Shown in pieces: positions 51,016 to 60,550 of a stretch of DNA of 64,000 nucleotides (positions are counted from its first letter, which is position 1; every line of letters begins with the position of its first letter). The stretch comes from Natrialba asiatica DSM 12278 (GTDB lineage Archaea; Halobacteriota; Halobacteria; Halobacteriales; Natrialbaceae), in the NCBI RefSeq assembly GCF_000337555.1, contig NZ_AOIO01000021.1:207852-271851 (forward strand), in the 5' to 3' direction. A model generated the notes under the pieces. That model was not told the DNA's origin. It saw only the letters and a program-made list of their open reading frames with translations, and made no database searches. The translations under genes were made by a program, and so were the position numbers.

Positions 51016-52452
51016 CTACAGAAAATCGCTCAACAGAGTCTGACCGCCGGGTACAGACGCGTCTGCGGAGGACTCGCCACTATCGGATGGGCGGGTTTCG
51101 TCCTGTGAACCGGTTTCATGACGCGTATTAGTCGTCTCAGCAGTCGTTTCGGGTCCCGTTTTCCGCGTTGATTTCGACGGGGATGGCGGTGTCTCGTCGG
51201 CTTGCCCACCGTCGTCACCATCGTTACCATCGTCACCGTCGTCCACCGCAGGCTGTTCCCGTTCAGCGGATGCGATGGCACACTCCCATCCGTCGAGGCT
51301 CGTCTGATCAGCCGTCGCAAACTCGAGGTTTGCTACGCGAACGCCGAGTTTCCGGACGGGCTTCGTGTCGAACTCGGCGAAGAGTTCGCGCGCGATCCGG
51401 TCGACGAGTTCGGGGTCGTCGACGGGGCCGGGGAGCGACCGGGCCCTGGTGTTGACGTCGAACGGCGGGAGGACGGCCTTGACGCCGACGGTTCTGTACA
51501 GCGCACCCTCCCGTTGCGCGCGGTCGGCGACGGCTGCGGCGAGGGTTTCGATCTGTTCGTATTTCGGCTCCGGATCGGAGACGGGGTCGGCGAAGGCCGA
51601 TTCGCGGGAGAAGCTCTTCGGATCGCCCTTCGGTTCGACGCGGCGGTCGTCCTCGCCGCGCGCGCGATCGTACAGTTCGCGACCGCGTTCGCCGAAGCGT
51701 TCGACGAGCGGGTCGGGGTCCGCTGCGGCGACGCCAGCGGCCGTTTCGAGTCCCATCTCTCGGAGTTCGCGCGCCGTGACGGGGCCGACGCCGTGAAGCA
51801 ACTCGACGTCGAGCGGGGCCAGAAAATCCCGGACCTCGCCGGGCCGGACGACGGTCAACCCGTCGGGTTTGTCGAAGTCGCTCGCGATCTTGGCGGCGCT
51901 CATCGTCGGCGCGACGCCGATGCTAACGTCGATGCCGACCTCGCGTCGAATGCGATCCTTGATGTGGCGAGCGAAGCCGTCCGCGACCTCCCAGGCGGTT
52001 CGCTCCGTCACGTCGAGGTAGGCCTCGTCGATACTCACCTCACGGACGGTCTCCGCGCAGTCGTGGAGGATCGTTCGAACGTCGGCGGCGACGGACTCGT
52101 AGTAGTCCATGTCGACCGGGCGGTAGTAGCCGGTCTCTTCCCGTTCGAGTTCGGGATCGTGGTCGTCCGCCTCGGGAGCGAGTGCGGCGCGGCGCGGCAG
52201 GTGCTCGAGCGCGGTCGAGATCGCCTGTGCGCTTTCGACGCCGAACTCGCGGGCCTCGTAGCTCGCCGTCGCGACGGCCCCGACCGTCTCGCCGGGTTCG
52301 TAACCCATCCCGACGACGACGGGCGACTCCTGTAACTCGGGCTCGCGCAGGCGCTCACAGGAGGCGTAAAAGCAGTCGGCATCGACGTGGAGAACGATGC
52401 GGTCGGTCGTCTCCGCGGCCTCGACGCCGGGCAGTTGCGGCCCGTCAGGCAT
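51016..52452 (-). CDS. dinB: DNA polymerase IV (Y-family, DinB)
   Basis: Translesion DNA polymerase, 478 residues. The palm domain has VLHVDADCFYASCERLREPE and VSIDEAYLDVTERTAW with the catalytic acids. The thumb HhH region LLHGVGPVTARELREMGLET and the little finger domain follow. The last 90 residues are an acidic, low-complexity tail (from about 395) that ends in GGQTLLSDFL, a PCNA-interacting peptide (Q-x-x-L-x-x-F-L). The start MPDGPQLPGVEAAE at 52452 is usual. The tail is encoded partly by a 9-bp repeat (51213-51247). Confidence 0.95.
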   Translation of the reverse strand: MPDGPQLPGVEAAETTDRIVLHVDADCFYASCERLREPELQESPVVVGMGYEPGETVGAVATASYEAREFGVESAQAISTALEHLPRRAALAPEADDHDPELEREETGYYRPVDMDYYESVAADVRTILHDCAETVREVSIDEAYLDVTERTAWEVADGFARHIKDRIRREVGIDVSIGVAPTMSAAKIASDFDKPDGLTVVRPGEVRDFLAPLDVELLHGVGPVTARELREMGLETAAGVAAADPDPLVERFGERGRELYDRARGEDDRRVEPKGDPKSFSRESAFADPVSDPEPKYEQIETLAAAVADRAQREGALYRTVGVKAVLPPFDVNTRARSLPGPVDDPELVDRIARELFAEFDTKPVRKLGVRVANLEFATADQTSLDGWECAIASAEREQPAVDDGDDGNDGDDGGQADETPPSPSKSTRKTGPETTAETTNTRHETGSQDETRPSDSGESSADASVPGGQTLLSDFL

Positions 52453-52531
52453 TCGTGTATTCGTTTAGAGGTAGGAGCGGAGAGTTGTGAACGTTGCGTC
52501 CGCCGCTGGCCGTTCGTCGGGTGGGTCCGTC

Positions 52532-52855
52532 TCAGTTGTAGCCGCGCCAGCGGTGGCCACACTCGGTACACTTGAAGAATCGCGTCGGCGGCTCGTCGGC
52601 CGAGGCCGTCTGTTTCAGCGTGTACCAGGCTTCCCGGTTCCCACACTCGTCACAGATGATGTCGGTGGCCTTCGGCTTGCCCTCGAAATTCGCGTTCTCG
52701 TCGGACTCGATGACGTCGTCGTCGGTCTGGGCTTCGGTCGTGACGAACTCGTCTTCGCGTTCGCGGTCCCGCTCGCTCGTCGCACCGCAGTTCGCACAGA
52801 CCATGCGATCGCCATCCGCCTTCATCATCGAGCCGCAATCGTCGCAAAACTGCAT
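52532..52855 (-). CDS. tfs: Transcription factor S (TFS)
   Basis: Transcript-cleavage factor of archaeal RNA polymerase, 107 residues. The N-terminal ribbon is MQFCDDCGSMMKADGDRMVC followed by CGAT, and the C-terminal ribbon is CDECGNREAWYTLKQTASAD with the acidic pair region DEPPTRFFKCTECGHRWR. In TFS and TFIIS the loop D-E is used for cleavage; here it is present. The two ribbons are joined by an acidic linker. The ATG at 52855 is the natural start. It precedes dinB on the same strand by 79 bp. Confidence 0.95.
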   Translation of the reverse strand: MQFCDDCGSMMKADGDRMVCANCGATSERDREREDEFVTTEAQTDDDVIESDENANFEGKPKATDIICDECGNREAWYTLKQTASADEPPTRFFKCTECGHRWRGYN

Positions 52856-52923
52856 ACCGTCGCGTACGAACGCGCGCGGCAAAAGCCCCTCGCCTTGCCG
52901 CAGTCTGTCACTTGGCGTTTCGA

Positions 52924-54018
52924 TCAGCCGACCCGTATTCTGGCACCCTCCCCCGATGCGGCGGCACGCGAAAGCATGACCGCACCGCCGAGTTCGCGAT
53001 CCGCGAGTGCGTTCTCGGCCGCAGCCACCGCCTCGTCGGCGTGCTCGCGGTCGGTGACGCCGTAGACGACCGGCCCCCACGAGGACTGGCCGACGCCGGA
53101 AAGCACCGGACAGCCCTCGAGTTCTTCGACGAGTTCACCGGCGGGCGGGCGGAAGACGCCGCCCTGGGCGTCGGCGTACCACGCGCCGTTCTTGTGGCCG
53201 ATCTCGCGGACGGCTTCGCCGAAGGCTTCGAGTCGGCCGGCGGCGGCGGCGGGGAGTAGTTTTCGGGTGACGACGCCGGCGAGTTCGTCCGCGATCGCGG
53301 GGTCGGCGCGTTCGACGACGGTGCGCATGCTCGCGTCCTCGTCCTCGCCGCTGCGGCCAGGTTCGGCGTCGGGAACGACGACGAGAAAGCGCCAGTCGTC
53401 TGGCAGGTCGTGACGGGCGACGACCGGGGGAACGGTCCAGTCGCCCTCATCCGGCGGGGCGGTCGTGAATCGATTCGTCGGATGTCCGGCGTCGACGACG
53501 AAGCCGCCGCCCTCGAAGGTTGCGACGCCGACGCCGCTGCGCCCGCCGCGGCCCATGGCGGGTGCGCGGGAACGGATTTGCGGGTCGCAATCGTGATCGT
53601 GATCGTGACCGGGGTCGTGATCAGGGTCGTGACCGTGAACTCGAGCGGTCGCCGCGAGGATCGAGAGGGCGAGTTGCGTGCCGCTGCCGAGGCCGACGTG
53701 ACGAGGAAGTTGCTCGTCGACGGTCAGCGAAACGCCGGGAACGCCGAGGATATCGACGGCGCGGCTCGCGTACCGCCGAACGAGCGGATCGTCGGCGACG
53801 ACGTCGGTTGCGCGGGTGGCGACGACGGTGACTCGGGGTTCCGCGAGGCCGATACCGATACCGCCATAGAGGCGCTCGCGGGCGAGCGAGAGGTTCTGAA
53901 AGCCGACGTGGAGTCGAGCGCCGGCGCTAACGGTCGCCCTGTCCGTGTCCGTCGCTGACGACGACGGCGCCGGCGTAGTGGCCGGATCGCTCGAGTGCCG
54001 CATGGAAGTCGTGTTCAT
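52924..54018 (-). CDS. GHMP kinase-superfamily protein, beta-RFAP synthase-like
   Basis: A 364-residue protein similar to beta-ribofuranosylaminobenzene 5'-phosphate synthase, the first committed step of tetrahydromethanopterin synthesis in methanogens. It shows ATVSAGARLHVGFQNLSLAR, the GHMP motif PRHVGLGSGTQLALSI and the end SWGPVVYGVTDREHADEAV. It also has a His-Asp repeat insertion (HGHDPDHDPGHDHDHDCDP), encoded by a short-period tract. Haloarchaea use folates, so the real reaction may differ. Two starts are possible (54018 and 54003). Confidence 0.82.
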   Translation of the reverse strand: MNTTSMRHSSDPATTPAPSSSATDTDRATVSAGARLHVGFQNLSLARERLYGGIGIGLAEPRVTVVATRATDVVADDPLVRRYASRAVDILGVPGVSLTVDEQLPRHVGLGSGTQLALSILAATARVHGHDPDHDPGHDHDHDCDPQIRSRAPAMGRGGRSGVGVATFEGGGFVVDAGHPTNRFTTAPPDEGDWTVPPVVARHDLPDDWRFLVVVPDAEPGRSGEDEDASMRTVVERADPAIADELAGVVTRKLLPAAAAGRLEAFGEAVREIGHKNGAWYADAQGGVFRPPAGELVEELEGCPVLSGVGQSSWGPVVYGVTDREHADEAVAAAENALADRELGGAVMLSRAAASGEGARIRVG

Positions 54019-54222
54019 TGTACGGGTGGTTCCGGCAAGGGGGTTTCGACGCTGGCAACGCCTGACGGCAGTGCCGAAGCGATTAGCGATACCGGAGATG
54101 GTGTGCGGACTGCTGTCGAGCGTTCTCTGGCTGTAAACGGCGCCCAGCGAGTTCACTGTCGGTGAGTACGGACCTCGAGAGAAGGACTCGCAGATCAGTC
54201 AGCCCCGCGGCAAACGCGGTCG

Positions 54223-54552
54223 CTATCGTTCCGGCGATCCATACTCGACGTGAACGGTCGGCGTATTCGGCGATTTGGACGCCGGAACGCCGTTCCAATC
54301 GACGACGTGGATGTTTGCCATCTCGCCGGCGAATCGGAATCGCTGGACGCCAACGTCAATTGTCCCCTCGGCGACCTTGTCGGAGACGATTGTCGCCTCC
54401 GCGACCGGGTCGTCCGCGAGCATCTCGATCTCGCCGTCGACGGCGATCTCAAACGTCGAGGGGACGCCGCGTCCCACGATCGTGACGAGGTTCGGAAGCT
54501 GCTCAGCTGATTGTACGCTCGTATCCTGTGATACCGGATCGTCGCGTGCCAT
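54223..54552 (-). CDS. Small acidic haloarchaeal protein of unknown function
   Basis: A 109-residue protein that I do not recognise. It looks like a beta-rich domain: LVTIVGRGVPSTFEIAVDGE, EATIVSDKVAEGTIDVGVQR and FAGEMANIHVVDWNGVPA. It may be a small binding domain. The ATG at 54552 is preferred over an upstream start that gives a basic head. It is divergent from ilvD with a 188-bp gap, and follows nothing clearly linked. The gap to the GHMP-type gene downstream (54019-54222) holds no gene. Confidence 0.65.
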   Translation of the reverse strand: MARDDPVSQDTSVQSAEQLPNLVTIVGRGVPSTFEIAVDGEIEMLADDPVAEATIVSDKVAEGTIDVGVQRFRFAGEMANIHVVDWNGVPASKSPNTPTVHVEYGSPER

Positions 54553-54740
54553 GCTTCGATGAGCTAAACGCCGGGATATAAGCTTTCTTCCTCCGGAATC
54601 GTTCAAAATCCGTGACCATCAGGCGTCTCTGACTTCGTTCGTTCGATTCGCCGCTCCGCTGTCCGGCGATCCACGCATTCGCCGCTGGAAAGAACGTCCG
54701 AGAAACGGTGACTTATGGTTCCCCGCCACAAGGTCCGAGC

Positions 54741-56480
54741 ATGAGCAGCGACGAGTTCGACTACGGCAAAGACGAGCGCCTTCGGAGCCGCGAGGTCACC
54801 GAAGGTCCTGACAAGGCACCCCACCGCGCAATGTTCCGCGCGATGGGTTTCGACGACGAGGATCTCTCCTCGCCGATGATCGGCGTTCCGAACCCGGCGG
54901 CGGACATCACGCCGTGTAACGTCCACCTCGACGACGTCGCCGAATCGGCCCTCGACGCCGCCGACGAGGCCGGCGGCATGCCCATCGAGTTCGGCACGAT
55001 CACGATCTCGGACGCGATTTCGATGGGGACCGAGGGGATGAAAGCGTCGCTCATCTCGCGGGAACTCATCGCCGACAGCGTCGAACTCGTCACGTTCGGC
55101 GAGCGCATCGACGGGCTCGTCACCGTCGCGGGCTGTGATAAGAACCTGCCCGGAATGATGATGGCCGCGATCCGGACGGATCTCCCCTCCGTCTTCCTCT
55201 ACGGCGGGTCGATCATGCCGGGCCAGCACGAGGGCCGGGACGTGACCGTCGTCAGCGTCTTCGAAGGGGTCGGCACCTACGCCGCCGGCGAGATGGACGC
55301 CGATGAACTCGACGGCCTCGAGCGCGACGCCTGCCCCGGCGCGGGCTCGTGCGGCGGGATGTACACCGCGAACACGATGGCTTCCATCTCGGAGGCCCTC
55401 GGCCTCGCACCCCTGGGAAGCGCGTCTCCGCCCGCCGAGGACGAGGAGCGCTACGAGGTCGCCCGCCGCGCGGGTGAACTCGCCGTCGAAGTCGTCGAAG
55501 AAGACCGCCGTCCCTCCGATCTCCTCACGCGCAAGTCCTTCGAAAACGCCATCGCACTCCAGACCGCCGTCGGCGGCTCCACGAACGGCGTCCTCCACCT
55601 GCTCGCGCTCGCCCGCGAAGCCGGCGTCGACCTCGACATCGAGGACTTCGACGACATCTCGCGCCGGACCCCGAAGATCGCCGACCTCGCCCCCGGCGGC
55701 GACCGCGTGATGAACGACCTCCACGAGATCGGCGGCGTGCCGATCGTCATCCGCCGCCTGCTCGAAGCCGACCTGTTCCACGGCGACGCGATGACCGTGA
55801 CCGGGCGGACCGTCGCGGAGGAACTCGACCGACTCGACCTGCCGGCCGACGACGACATTTCCGCGGACTTCCTCTACCCCGTCGACGATCCCAAGGAAGC
55901 GGAGGGCGCGATCAAGATCCTCTCGGGCAACCTCGCCCCCGACGGCGCGGTGCTCAAGGTCACCGGCGACGACGAGTTCTACCACCAGGGGCCGGCCCGG
56001 ATCTTCGAGGACGAGGAGGCTGCCATGGAGTACGTCCAGGAAGGTCACATCGAGAGCGGCGACGTGATCGTCATCCGCAACGAGGGACCCAAGGGCGGTC
56101 CCGGCATGCGCGAGATGCTCGGCGTCACCGCGGCCGTCGTCGGCGCGGGCCACGAGGACGACGTGGCGCTCATCACGGACGGACGCTTCTCCGGCGGCAC
56201 GCGCGGCCCGATGATCGGTCACGTCGCCCCCGAGGCGTTCGTCGGCGGCCCCATCGGCCTGCTCGAAGACGGCGACGAGATCACGGTCGACATTCCCGAC
56301 CGGACGCTCGATGTCGACGTTGGAGCGGCTGAACTCGCGACGCGCCGCGAGGAGTGGGACCGGCCGGAGCCGGCCTACGACAACGGCGTGTTAGCGAAGT
56401 TCGGTCGGGACTTCGGCTCGGCGTCGAACGGAGCGGTGACGAATCCGGGGCTCAAATCCGATCACCCAGACGAAGAGTAA
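54741..56480 (+). CDS. ilvD: Dihydroxy-acid dehydratase
   Basis: Third step of valine and isoleucine synthesis and a Fe-S or metal enzyme. The 579-residue protein has [15 protein letters not shown] with the first cluster Cys, [16 protein letters not shown] with further ligands, [19 protein letters not shown], and the end region [20 protein letters not shown]. Length and order match the family. The start [19 protein letters not shown] at 54741 is usual. The gene stands alone, apart from other branched-chain amino-acid genes. Confidence 0.96.
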   Translation: MSSDEFDYGKDERLRSREVTEGPDKAPHRAMFRAMGFDDEDLSSPMIGVPNPAADITPCNVHLDDVAESALDAADEAGGMPIEFGTITISDAISMGTEGMKASLISRELIADSVELVTFGERIDGLVTVAGCDKNLPGMMMAAIRTDLPSVFLYGGSIMPGQHEGRDVTVVSVFEGVGTYAAGEMDADELDGLERDACPGAGSCGGMYTANTMASISEALGLAPLGSASPPAEDEERYEVARRAGELAVEVVEEDRRPSDLLTRKSFENAIALQTAVGGSTNGVLHLLALAREAGVDLDIEDFDDISRRTPKIADLAPGGDRVMNDLHEIGGVPIVIRRLLEADLFHGDAMTVTGRTVAEELDRLDLPADDDISADFLYPVDDPKEAEGAIKILSGNLAPDGAVLKVTGDDEFYHQGPARIFEDEEAAMEYVQEGHIESGDVIVIRNEGPKGGPGMREMLGVTAAVVGAGHEDDVALITDGRFSGGTRGPMIGHVAPEAFVGGPIGLLEDGDEITVDIPDRTLDVDVGAAELATRREEWDRPEPAYDNGVLAKFGRDFGSASNGAVTNPGLKSDHPDEE

Positions 56481-56555
56481 GCACCGTCTACCGGCCGCTC
56501 CCCCTTCTATTTCCTGCACGAGATTTTCCCCGAACTATCACCGAGGGACGAGTAG

Positions 56556-56711
56556 ATGTACAAGTACTGTCTCGAGTGTGACTGGCAGTTCGATACGGCA
56601 GGCGACCACACCGAGGCCGAGGTTTCGAAACGCGCAATCGAGCACTTCGTCGAAACAGGACACACTGTCGATTCACTCCGCTTACCACCGCCAATCGTGC
56701 GCAGAAATTGA
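56556..56711 (+). CDS. 51-residue C-x2-C microprotein
   Basis: The open frame MYKYCLECDWQFDTAGDHTE, EAEVSKRAIEHFVETGHTVD and a stop at 56709-56711 looks like a small zinc-linked domain: a C-x2-C pair at 5 and 8, with His18, His30 and His36 as possible further ligands. This resembles a truncated C2H2 finger and a type of microprotein frequent in haloarchaea. Role unknown. It follows ilvD on the same strand by 75 bp and was missed by length limits. Confidence 0.65.
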   Translation: MYKYCLECDWQFDTAGDHTEAEVSKRAIEHFVETGHTVDSLRLPPPIVRRN

Positions 56712-56822
56712 CGTGACTGGCTCGCCCCTCCAGTGGGCGTTGTACGTCGTGCACTGCCAACGCGGCCGCCCGCTTCGGACGAGCACCGATCGGACGGGTG
56801 ACTAACCCTGACTGCTGACTGC

Positions 56823-57413
56823 TTATCCGCGACGGTCCAGAATTCGGTCGATAATCAGCCGCGTCGAAAGGAGTTCATCCTCGTGGGCGGGGTCGCGCCC
56901 GCTCGCACGCTCGACCGTACAGTCGATATTCCGTCGGTCGAGTTCAGCCTGGATCGCCGCCGGGTCGTGGTGTTGGTCGTGGCCGAGGACGATAACGTCC
57001 GGGTCGATCCGTTCGATCGGAACGAAGATGTCTTCCTCGTGTCCGAGGAGGGCCTCGTCGACGGATTCGAGTGCGCCGACGACATCGCGTCGCTGGGCCG
57101 CCGAGCAGATCGGCGCTTCTTTGTGATCGACGTTTGCCTTGCGGGCGACGATCACGTACAGTTCCTCGCCCATCGCGGCGGCCTCTTCGAGATAGTGGAC
57201 GTGACCCGGATGGAGGATATCGAAGGTCCCCTGAGCGATGACCGTTCGAGAACTCGGCTCTGGGTTCGAGCGGCTGTTTCTGTCGGTGTCTCCGTTCGTG
57301 TTCGTTCCCCCATCCGTATCCGTATCTGTATCCGTACCCCTGTTCGCGTCTGCGTCCGTATCCGATCGTGAATGTGCTCGCCGCTCGTCCGACTGAGATG
57401 CTGAGTCTGTCAT
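56823..57413 (-). CDS. ribL: Archaeal FAD synthetase RibL
   Basis: Transfers AMP from ATP to FMN, giving FAD. The core of about 145 residues has [20 protein letters not shown], with the nucleotidyltransferase motif H-x-G-H, and the end region [12 protein letters not shown] in place of the bacterial I-S-S-T motif. In front is a head of about 50 residues made of Asp, Thr, Asn and Gly ([17 protein letters not shown]), encoded by a hexamer-like repeat at about 57283-57360 that is absent in other RibL proteins. The ATG at 57413 is the only start before it. It follows the JAMM protease gene on the same strand by 101 bp. Confidence 0.9.
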   Translation of the reverse strand: MTDSASQSDERRAHSRSDTDADANRGTDTDTDTDGGTNTNGDTDRNSRSNPEPSSRTVIAQGTFDILHPGHVHYLEEAAAMGEELYVIVARKANVDHKEAPICSAAQRRDVVGALESVDEALLGHEEDIFVPIERIDPDVIVLGHDQHHDPAAIQAELDRRNIDCTVERASGRDPAHEDELLSTRLIIDRILDRRG

Positions 57414-57514
57414 ACGTCCGTAGCTTGCTCGGCTCGCTGCCGTTTGTCGTGCGTGGTCTGTCGCGGTCGTCCGCCGTCGTTTCGTCGGTGCTCGTCGCCT
57501 TCAGCCATCGGCCG

Positions 57515-58009
57515 TCACCGGAGTTCCTCGTCGATATCCGCCTGCGTGAAATCGAAGAAATCCTCGGTCTCGGGCAAGTCGACGTCCATCACGTTCAGCG
57601 TCGTTCGCTTCCCCTGCGAGTCGAACGCCTTCCAGTCGTGTTGGCGGTACGGCGCGCCGATAATGATGTGGACGCTGCCGCGACCGAAGGTCTGTAGATC
57701 CGCACTGCTCGGGCTGATAACGCCGTTCGGGTGGGAGTGAACGCTTCCGAGTGCCTTCACGTCGTTCGGAATCTGGCTCGTCTTGACCGTCGCGCTCACG
57801 CTGTTGGATTCGGTCCCCGGCACCACGAGAACGTCCGTGATGACGAGCCCGTCCCGCTCCAACCCCAGTCGTTCCGCTTCGGTTCCCCGCAGGAATCCCA
57901 TATACTCGTTCGGATGGGACGCCTCCGAAGACTCCATGGCGAACTCGAGGGTTTCCTCGGCAATACCGAGGATCTCGTTCGAGCGAAACAGCGCGTCGAG
58001 CAGCCCCAT
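57515..58009 (-). CDS. JAMM/MPN domain metalloprotease (desampylase-like)
   Basis: Zinc isopeptidase of the JAMM group, 164 residues. The metal site is complete: Glu35 in NEYMGFLRG, then VHSHPNGVISPSSADLQTFG with His91, His93 and Asp104 (H-x-H-x10-D) and a serine before it. Related haloarchaeal proteins remove SAMP modifiers from proteins. The C-terminus is acidic. The start MGLLDALFRSNEILGI at 58009 is usual. A proteasome pair at 27-28.6 kb in the same window fits a proteolysis context, but there is no operon link. Confidence 0.9.
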   Translation of the reverse strand: MGLLDALFRSNEILGIAEETLEFAMESSEASHPNEYMGFLRGTEAERLGLERDGLVITDVLVVPGTESNSVSATVKTSQIPNDVKALGSVHSHPNGVISPSSADLQTFGRGSVHIIIGAPYRQHDWKAFDSQGKRTTLNVMDVDLPETEDFFDFTQADIDEELR

Positions 58010-58222
58010 ATCACCTCCTGCGGTCTTGCGGTTGCTAAACGTTCCGATGCAGTGGCTCCTCCCGATTCCAGTACGGTCCGTTCCCACACCACCCACCCTG
58101 AAGACCGTCCGGCAGTCACTCGCCGCCATTGTTACTACTCGCTACAACCGATAGAACCCGATGAGCGCCGTCTTCTGCGGCCCTGCGGGCCGTCCGGGGC
58201 TGTCGTCGCTGCTTGACAAGGG

Positions 58223-58228
58223 TTATAC
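58223..58228 (+). promoter_or_regulatory. TATA-like box of the DHH phosphoesterase gene
   Basis: The sequence ttatac is centred about 30 bp before the ATG at 58256, as expected for a leaderless gene. Confidence 0.5.
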
Positions 58229-58255
58229 GCGGGCATCACTAACCCGACATTCAAG

Positions 58256-60175
58256 ATGACACGTGAGGCCGCCGGGGTCCCCGGCGACGACGACGGGGAT
58301 TCCGTCGTCTACGATCTCGATGCTGACTGTACCGCAGACGATGTCGAACGAAACCAGCCCTATCTCGCCGAAATCAACGGCATTGTCGACTACGGCGTCT
58401 TCGTCGATCTCTCCGAAAGCGTCTCCGGACTCGTCCACGAGTCCGTTCTCGAAGGCACCTACGCCGTCGGCGACGAACTCGTCGTTGAACTCGAAACCGT
58501 CCGGGATAACGGCGATATTGCCTTCGAACCCGCCGACATCGATGTCGAGGATGACGGGTATACCGTCGAGGATATCTCTCACGACTACACGCTGACCGGA
58601 ACCAACCGTCTCGAGAGTTCGATCGGCGAACAGATCCACGTCGAGGGCGAGGTCGTCCAGGTCAAACAGACCGGCGGCCCGACGATCTTCCACATCACCG
58701 ACGAGTTCGGTGTCGTCCCCTGTGCGGCATTCGAAGAGGCCGGCGTTCGCGCGTATCCGCGGGTCGAGGTCGGCGACGTGGTCCGCGTTACGGGGACGCC
58801 CGAACACCGCGAGGGATCGGTCCAGATCGAAGTCGACGGGCTCTCGAAACTCGAGGGAGAAACCGCCGAGGAAGCCCGCGAACGACTCGATACCGCACTC
58901 GAAGAGCGCGCCAAGCCACACGATGTCGACTCGCTGATCGACTGGCCCGCGTTCGAAAAGTTGCGACCGAACCTAGAGGAGGTCGCGACGTTGCTTCGCC
59001 GGACGGTACTCGAGGGCCGCCCGATCCGCGTGCGCCACCACGCGGACGGCGACGGGATGTGTGCTGCCGTCCCCGTTCAGATCGCACTCGAGCGGTTCAT
59101 CGCCGACGTTCACAAGGACGAAAACGCGCCCCAGCACCTCATCAAGCGTCTGCCCGCGAAGGCCCCGTTCTACGAGATGGAAGACGCCACGCGGGACTTG
59201 AACTTCGCGCTCGAAGACCGCGAAAAACACGGCCAGCAGCTCCCGCTTCTCCTGATGCTCGATAACGGCTCGACGGCCGAGGACGTGCCGGCCTACGAGG
59301 CGCTGACCCACTACGACATTCCGATCGTCGCGATCGATCACCACCACCCCGATCCCGACGCCGTCGGCGACCTCCTCGACGCTCACGTTAACCCCTACCT
59401 CCACGACGAGGACTACCGGATCACCACGGGCATGCTCTGTGTCGAACTCGCCCGGATGATCTACCCGGACATCACGGACGAACTCCGCCACGTCCCCGCC
59501 GTCGCCGGTCTCTCGGACCGCTCGAAGGCCGACGCGATGGACGACTACATCGAACTCGCTGCCGACGAAGGCTACGACGAGGATCGGCTGCAGGACGTCA
59601 GCGAAGCCCTCGACTACGCCGCCTTCTGGTTGCGCTATAACTCCGGCGACCAACTGATCCAGGACCTGCTCCAGATCGACAGCGACGACGAGGAACGCCA
59701 CCGCGAACTCATCTCGTTCTTCGCCAACCGCGCCCGCGAAGAAGTCGACGAGCAACTCGACGCCGCCATGTCTCACCTCGAACACGAGGACCTGGACAAC
59801 GGTGCCCACCTTTACCGGATCGACGTCGAAAACTACGCCCACCGCTTTACCTACCCCGCGCCGGGCAAGACCACGGGCGAAATTCACGACCGCAAGATCG
59901 AGGAGACCGGCGATCCCGTCATCACGGTCGGCTACGGTCCCGACTTCGCCGTCCTGCGCTCGGACGGCGTCCGCCTCGACATCCCGCAGATGGTCTCCGA
60001 ACTCGAAGACGAAGTACCGGGCGGCGGGGTCTCCGGCGGCGGCCACCTCGTCGTCGGCTCGATCAAGTTCGTCAAAGGCAAACGCGAGGACGTCATCGAC
60101 GCGCTGGTCGAGAAGATGGAAGAGGCGGAGATCGACGAGGCGCTCTCGAGCGCAGCGCCGATCGACGACGACTAA
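58256..60175 (+). CDS. S1/OB-fold DHH family phosphoesterase (RecJ-like)
   Basis: A nucleic-acid phosphoesterase of 639 residues. The first part is an S1-like RNA-binding domain (GIVDYGVFVDLSESVSGLVH), the second an OB fold (IHVEGEVVQVKQTGGPTIFH), then the DHH catalytic domain with motif I IRVRHHADGDGMCAA, motif III VAIDHHHPDPD and the DHHA1 region GGGVSGGGHLVVGSIKF. RecJ-like proteins degrade single-stranded DNA or RNA, and archaeal ones join the replication complex; here the S1 domain favours RNA or DNA ends. All catalytic motifs are present. The ATG at 58256 is supported by a TATA-like box. Confidence 0.92.
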   Translation: MTREAAGVPGDDDGDSVVYDLDADCTADDVERNQPYLAEINGIVDYGVFVDLSESVSGLVHESVLEGTYAVGDELVVELETVRDNGDIAFEPADIDVEDDGYTVEDISHDYTLTGTNRLESSIGEQIHVEGEVVQVKQTGGPTIFHITDEFGVVPCAAFEEAGVRAYPRVEVGDVVRVTGTPEHREGSVQIEVDGLSKLEGETAEEARERLDTALEERAKPHDVDSLIDWPAFEKLRPNLEEVATLLRRTVLEGRPIRVRHHADGDGMCAAVPVQIALERFIADVHKDENAPQHLIKRLPAKAPFYEMEDATRDLNFALEDREKHGQQLPLLLMLDNGSTAEDVPAYEALTHYDIPIVAIDHHHPDPDAVGDLLDAHVNPYLHDEDYRITTGMLCVELARMIYPDITDELRHVPAVAGLSDRSKADAMDDYIELAADEGYDEDRLQDVSEALDYAAFWLRYNSGDQLIQDLLQIDSDDEERHRELISFFANRAREEVDEQLDAAMSHLEHEDLDNGAHLYRIDVENYAHRFTYPAPGKTTGEIHDRKIEETGDPVITVGYGPDFAVLRSDGVRLDIPQMVSELEDEVPGGGVSGGGHLVVGSIKFVKGKREDVIDALVEKMEEAEIDEALSSAAPIDDD

Positions 60176-60268
60176 CTCCGGTCGCCTGGCGGTCCGATTT
60201 CCTGCGGCTTGTCGTTCACGAACTCGTTCCAGAATAGCGGCCGTAAAACGCGGATTTCTCTCTTCCTC

Positions 60269-60397
60269 TCAGTCCGATCCGTGACGGGGCGTGAACCCGC
60301 AGTCTACGCACTCGAAGGAGTCGTAGCTGACCGCGAGTTCACCGGCGCAGGATGGACAGCGGTACGTCGTGTCGGTATCGAGTTGGGTGATTGCCAT
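60269..60397 (-). CDS. 42-residue zinc-ribbon microprotein
   Basis: The sequence MAITQLDTDTTYRCPSCAGE, LAVSYDSFECVDCGFTP and the end RHGSD has two C-x2-C pairs, C-P-S-C and C-V-D-C, a rubredoxin-like knuckle in a very small protein. Such zinc proteins are frequent in haloarchaea and several take part in regulation. The ATG at 60397 is preferred over a start at 60463, which adds a hydrophobic head. It converges with the DHH gene. Confidence 0.65.
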   Translation of the reverse strand: MAITQLDTDTTYRCPSCAGELAVSYDSFECVDCGFTPRHGSD

Positions 60398-60550
60398 GGT
60401 TGGAGTCGAGTGATCAGCACCAATAAGCGCACCTATTATGGAGACTGAAGTCTCAAGTGACATTAAAACACATACGTCATTCGGTATCGAGCGGAATGTC
60501 GGACGGTCCCCCCGGTGGACCGAGTTCGCAAGCCGGGAAGCGCCGAGTCC

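Noticed and set aside
54603..56222. A 539-codon minus-strand frame over ilvD
   Set aside because: Antisense shadow of a well-defined enzyme gene.
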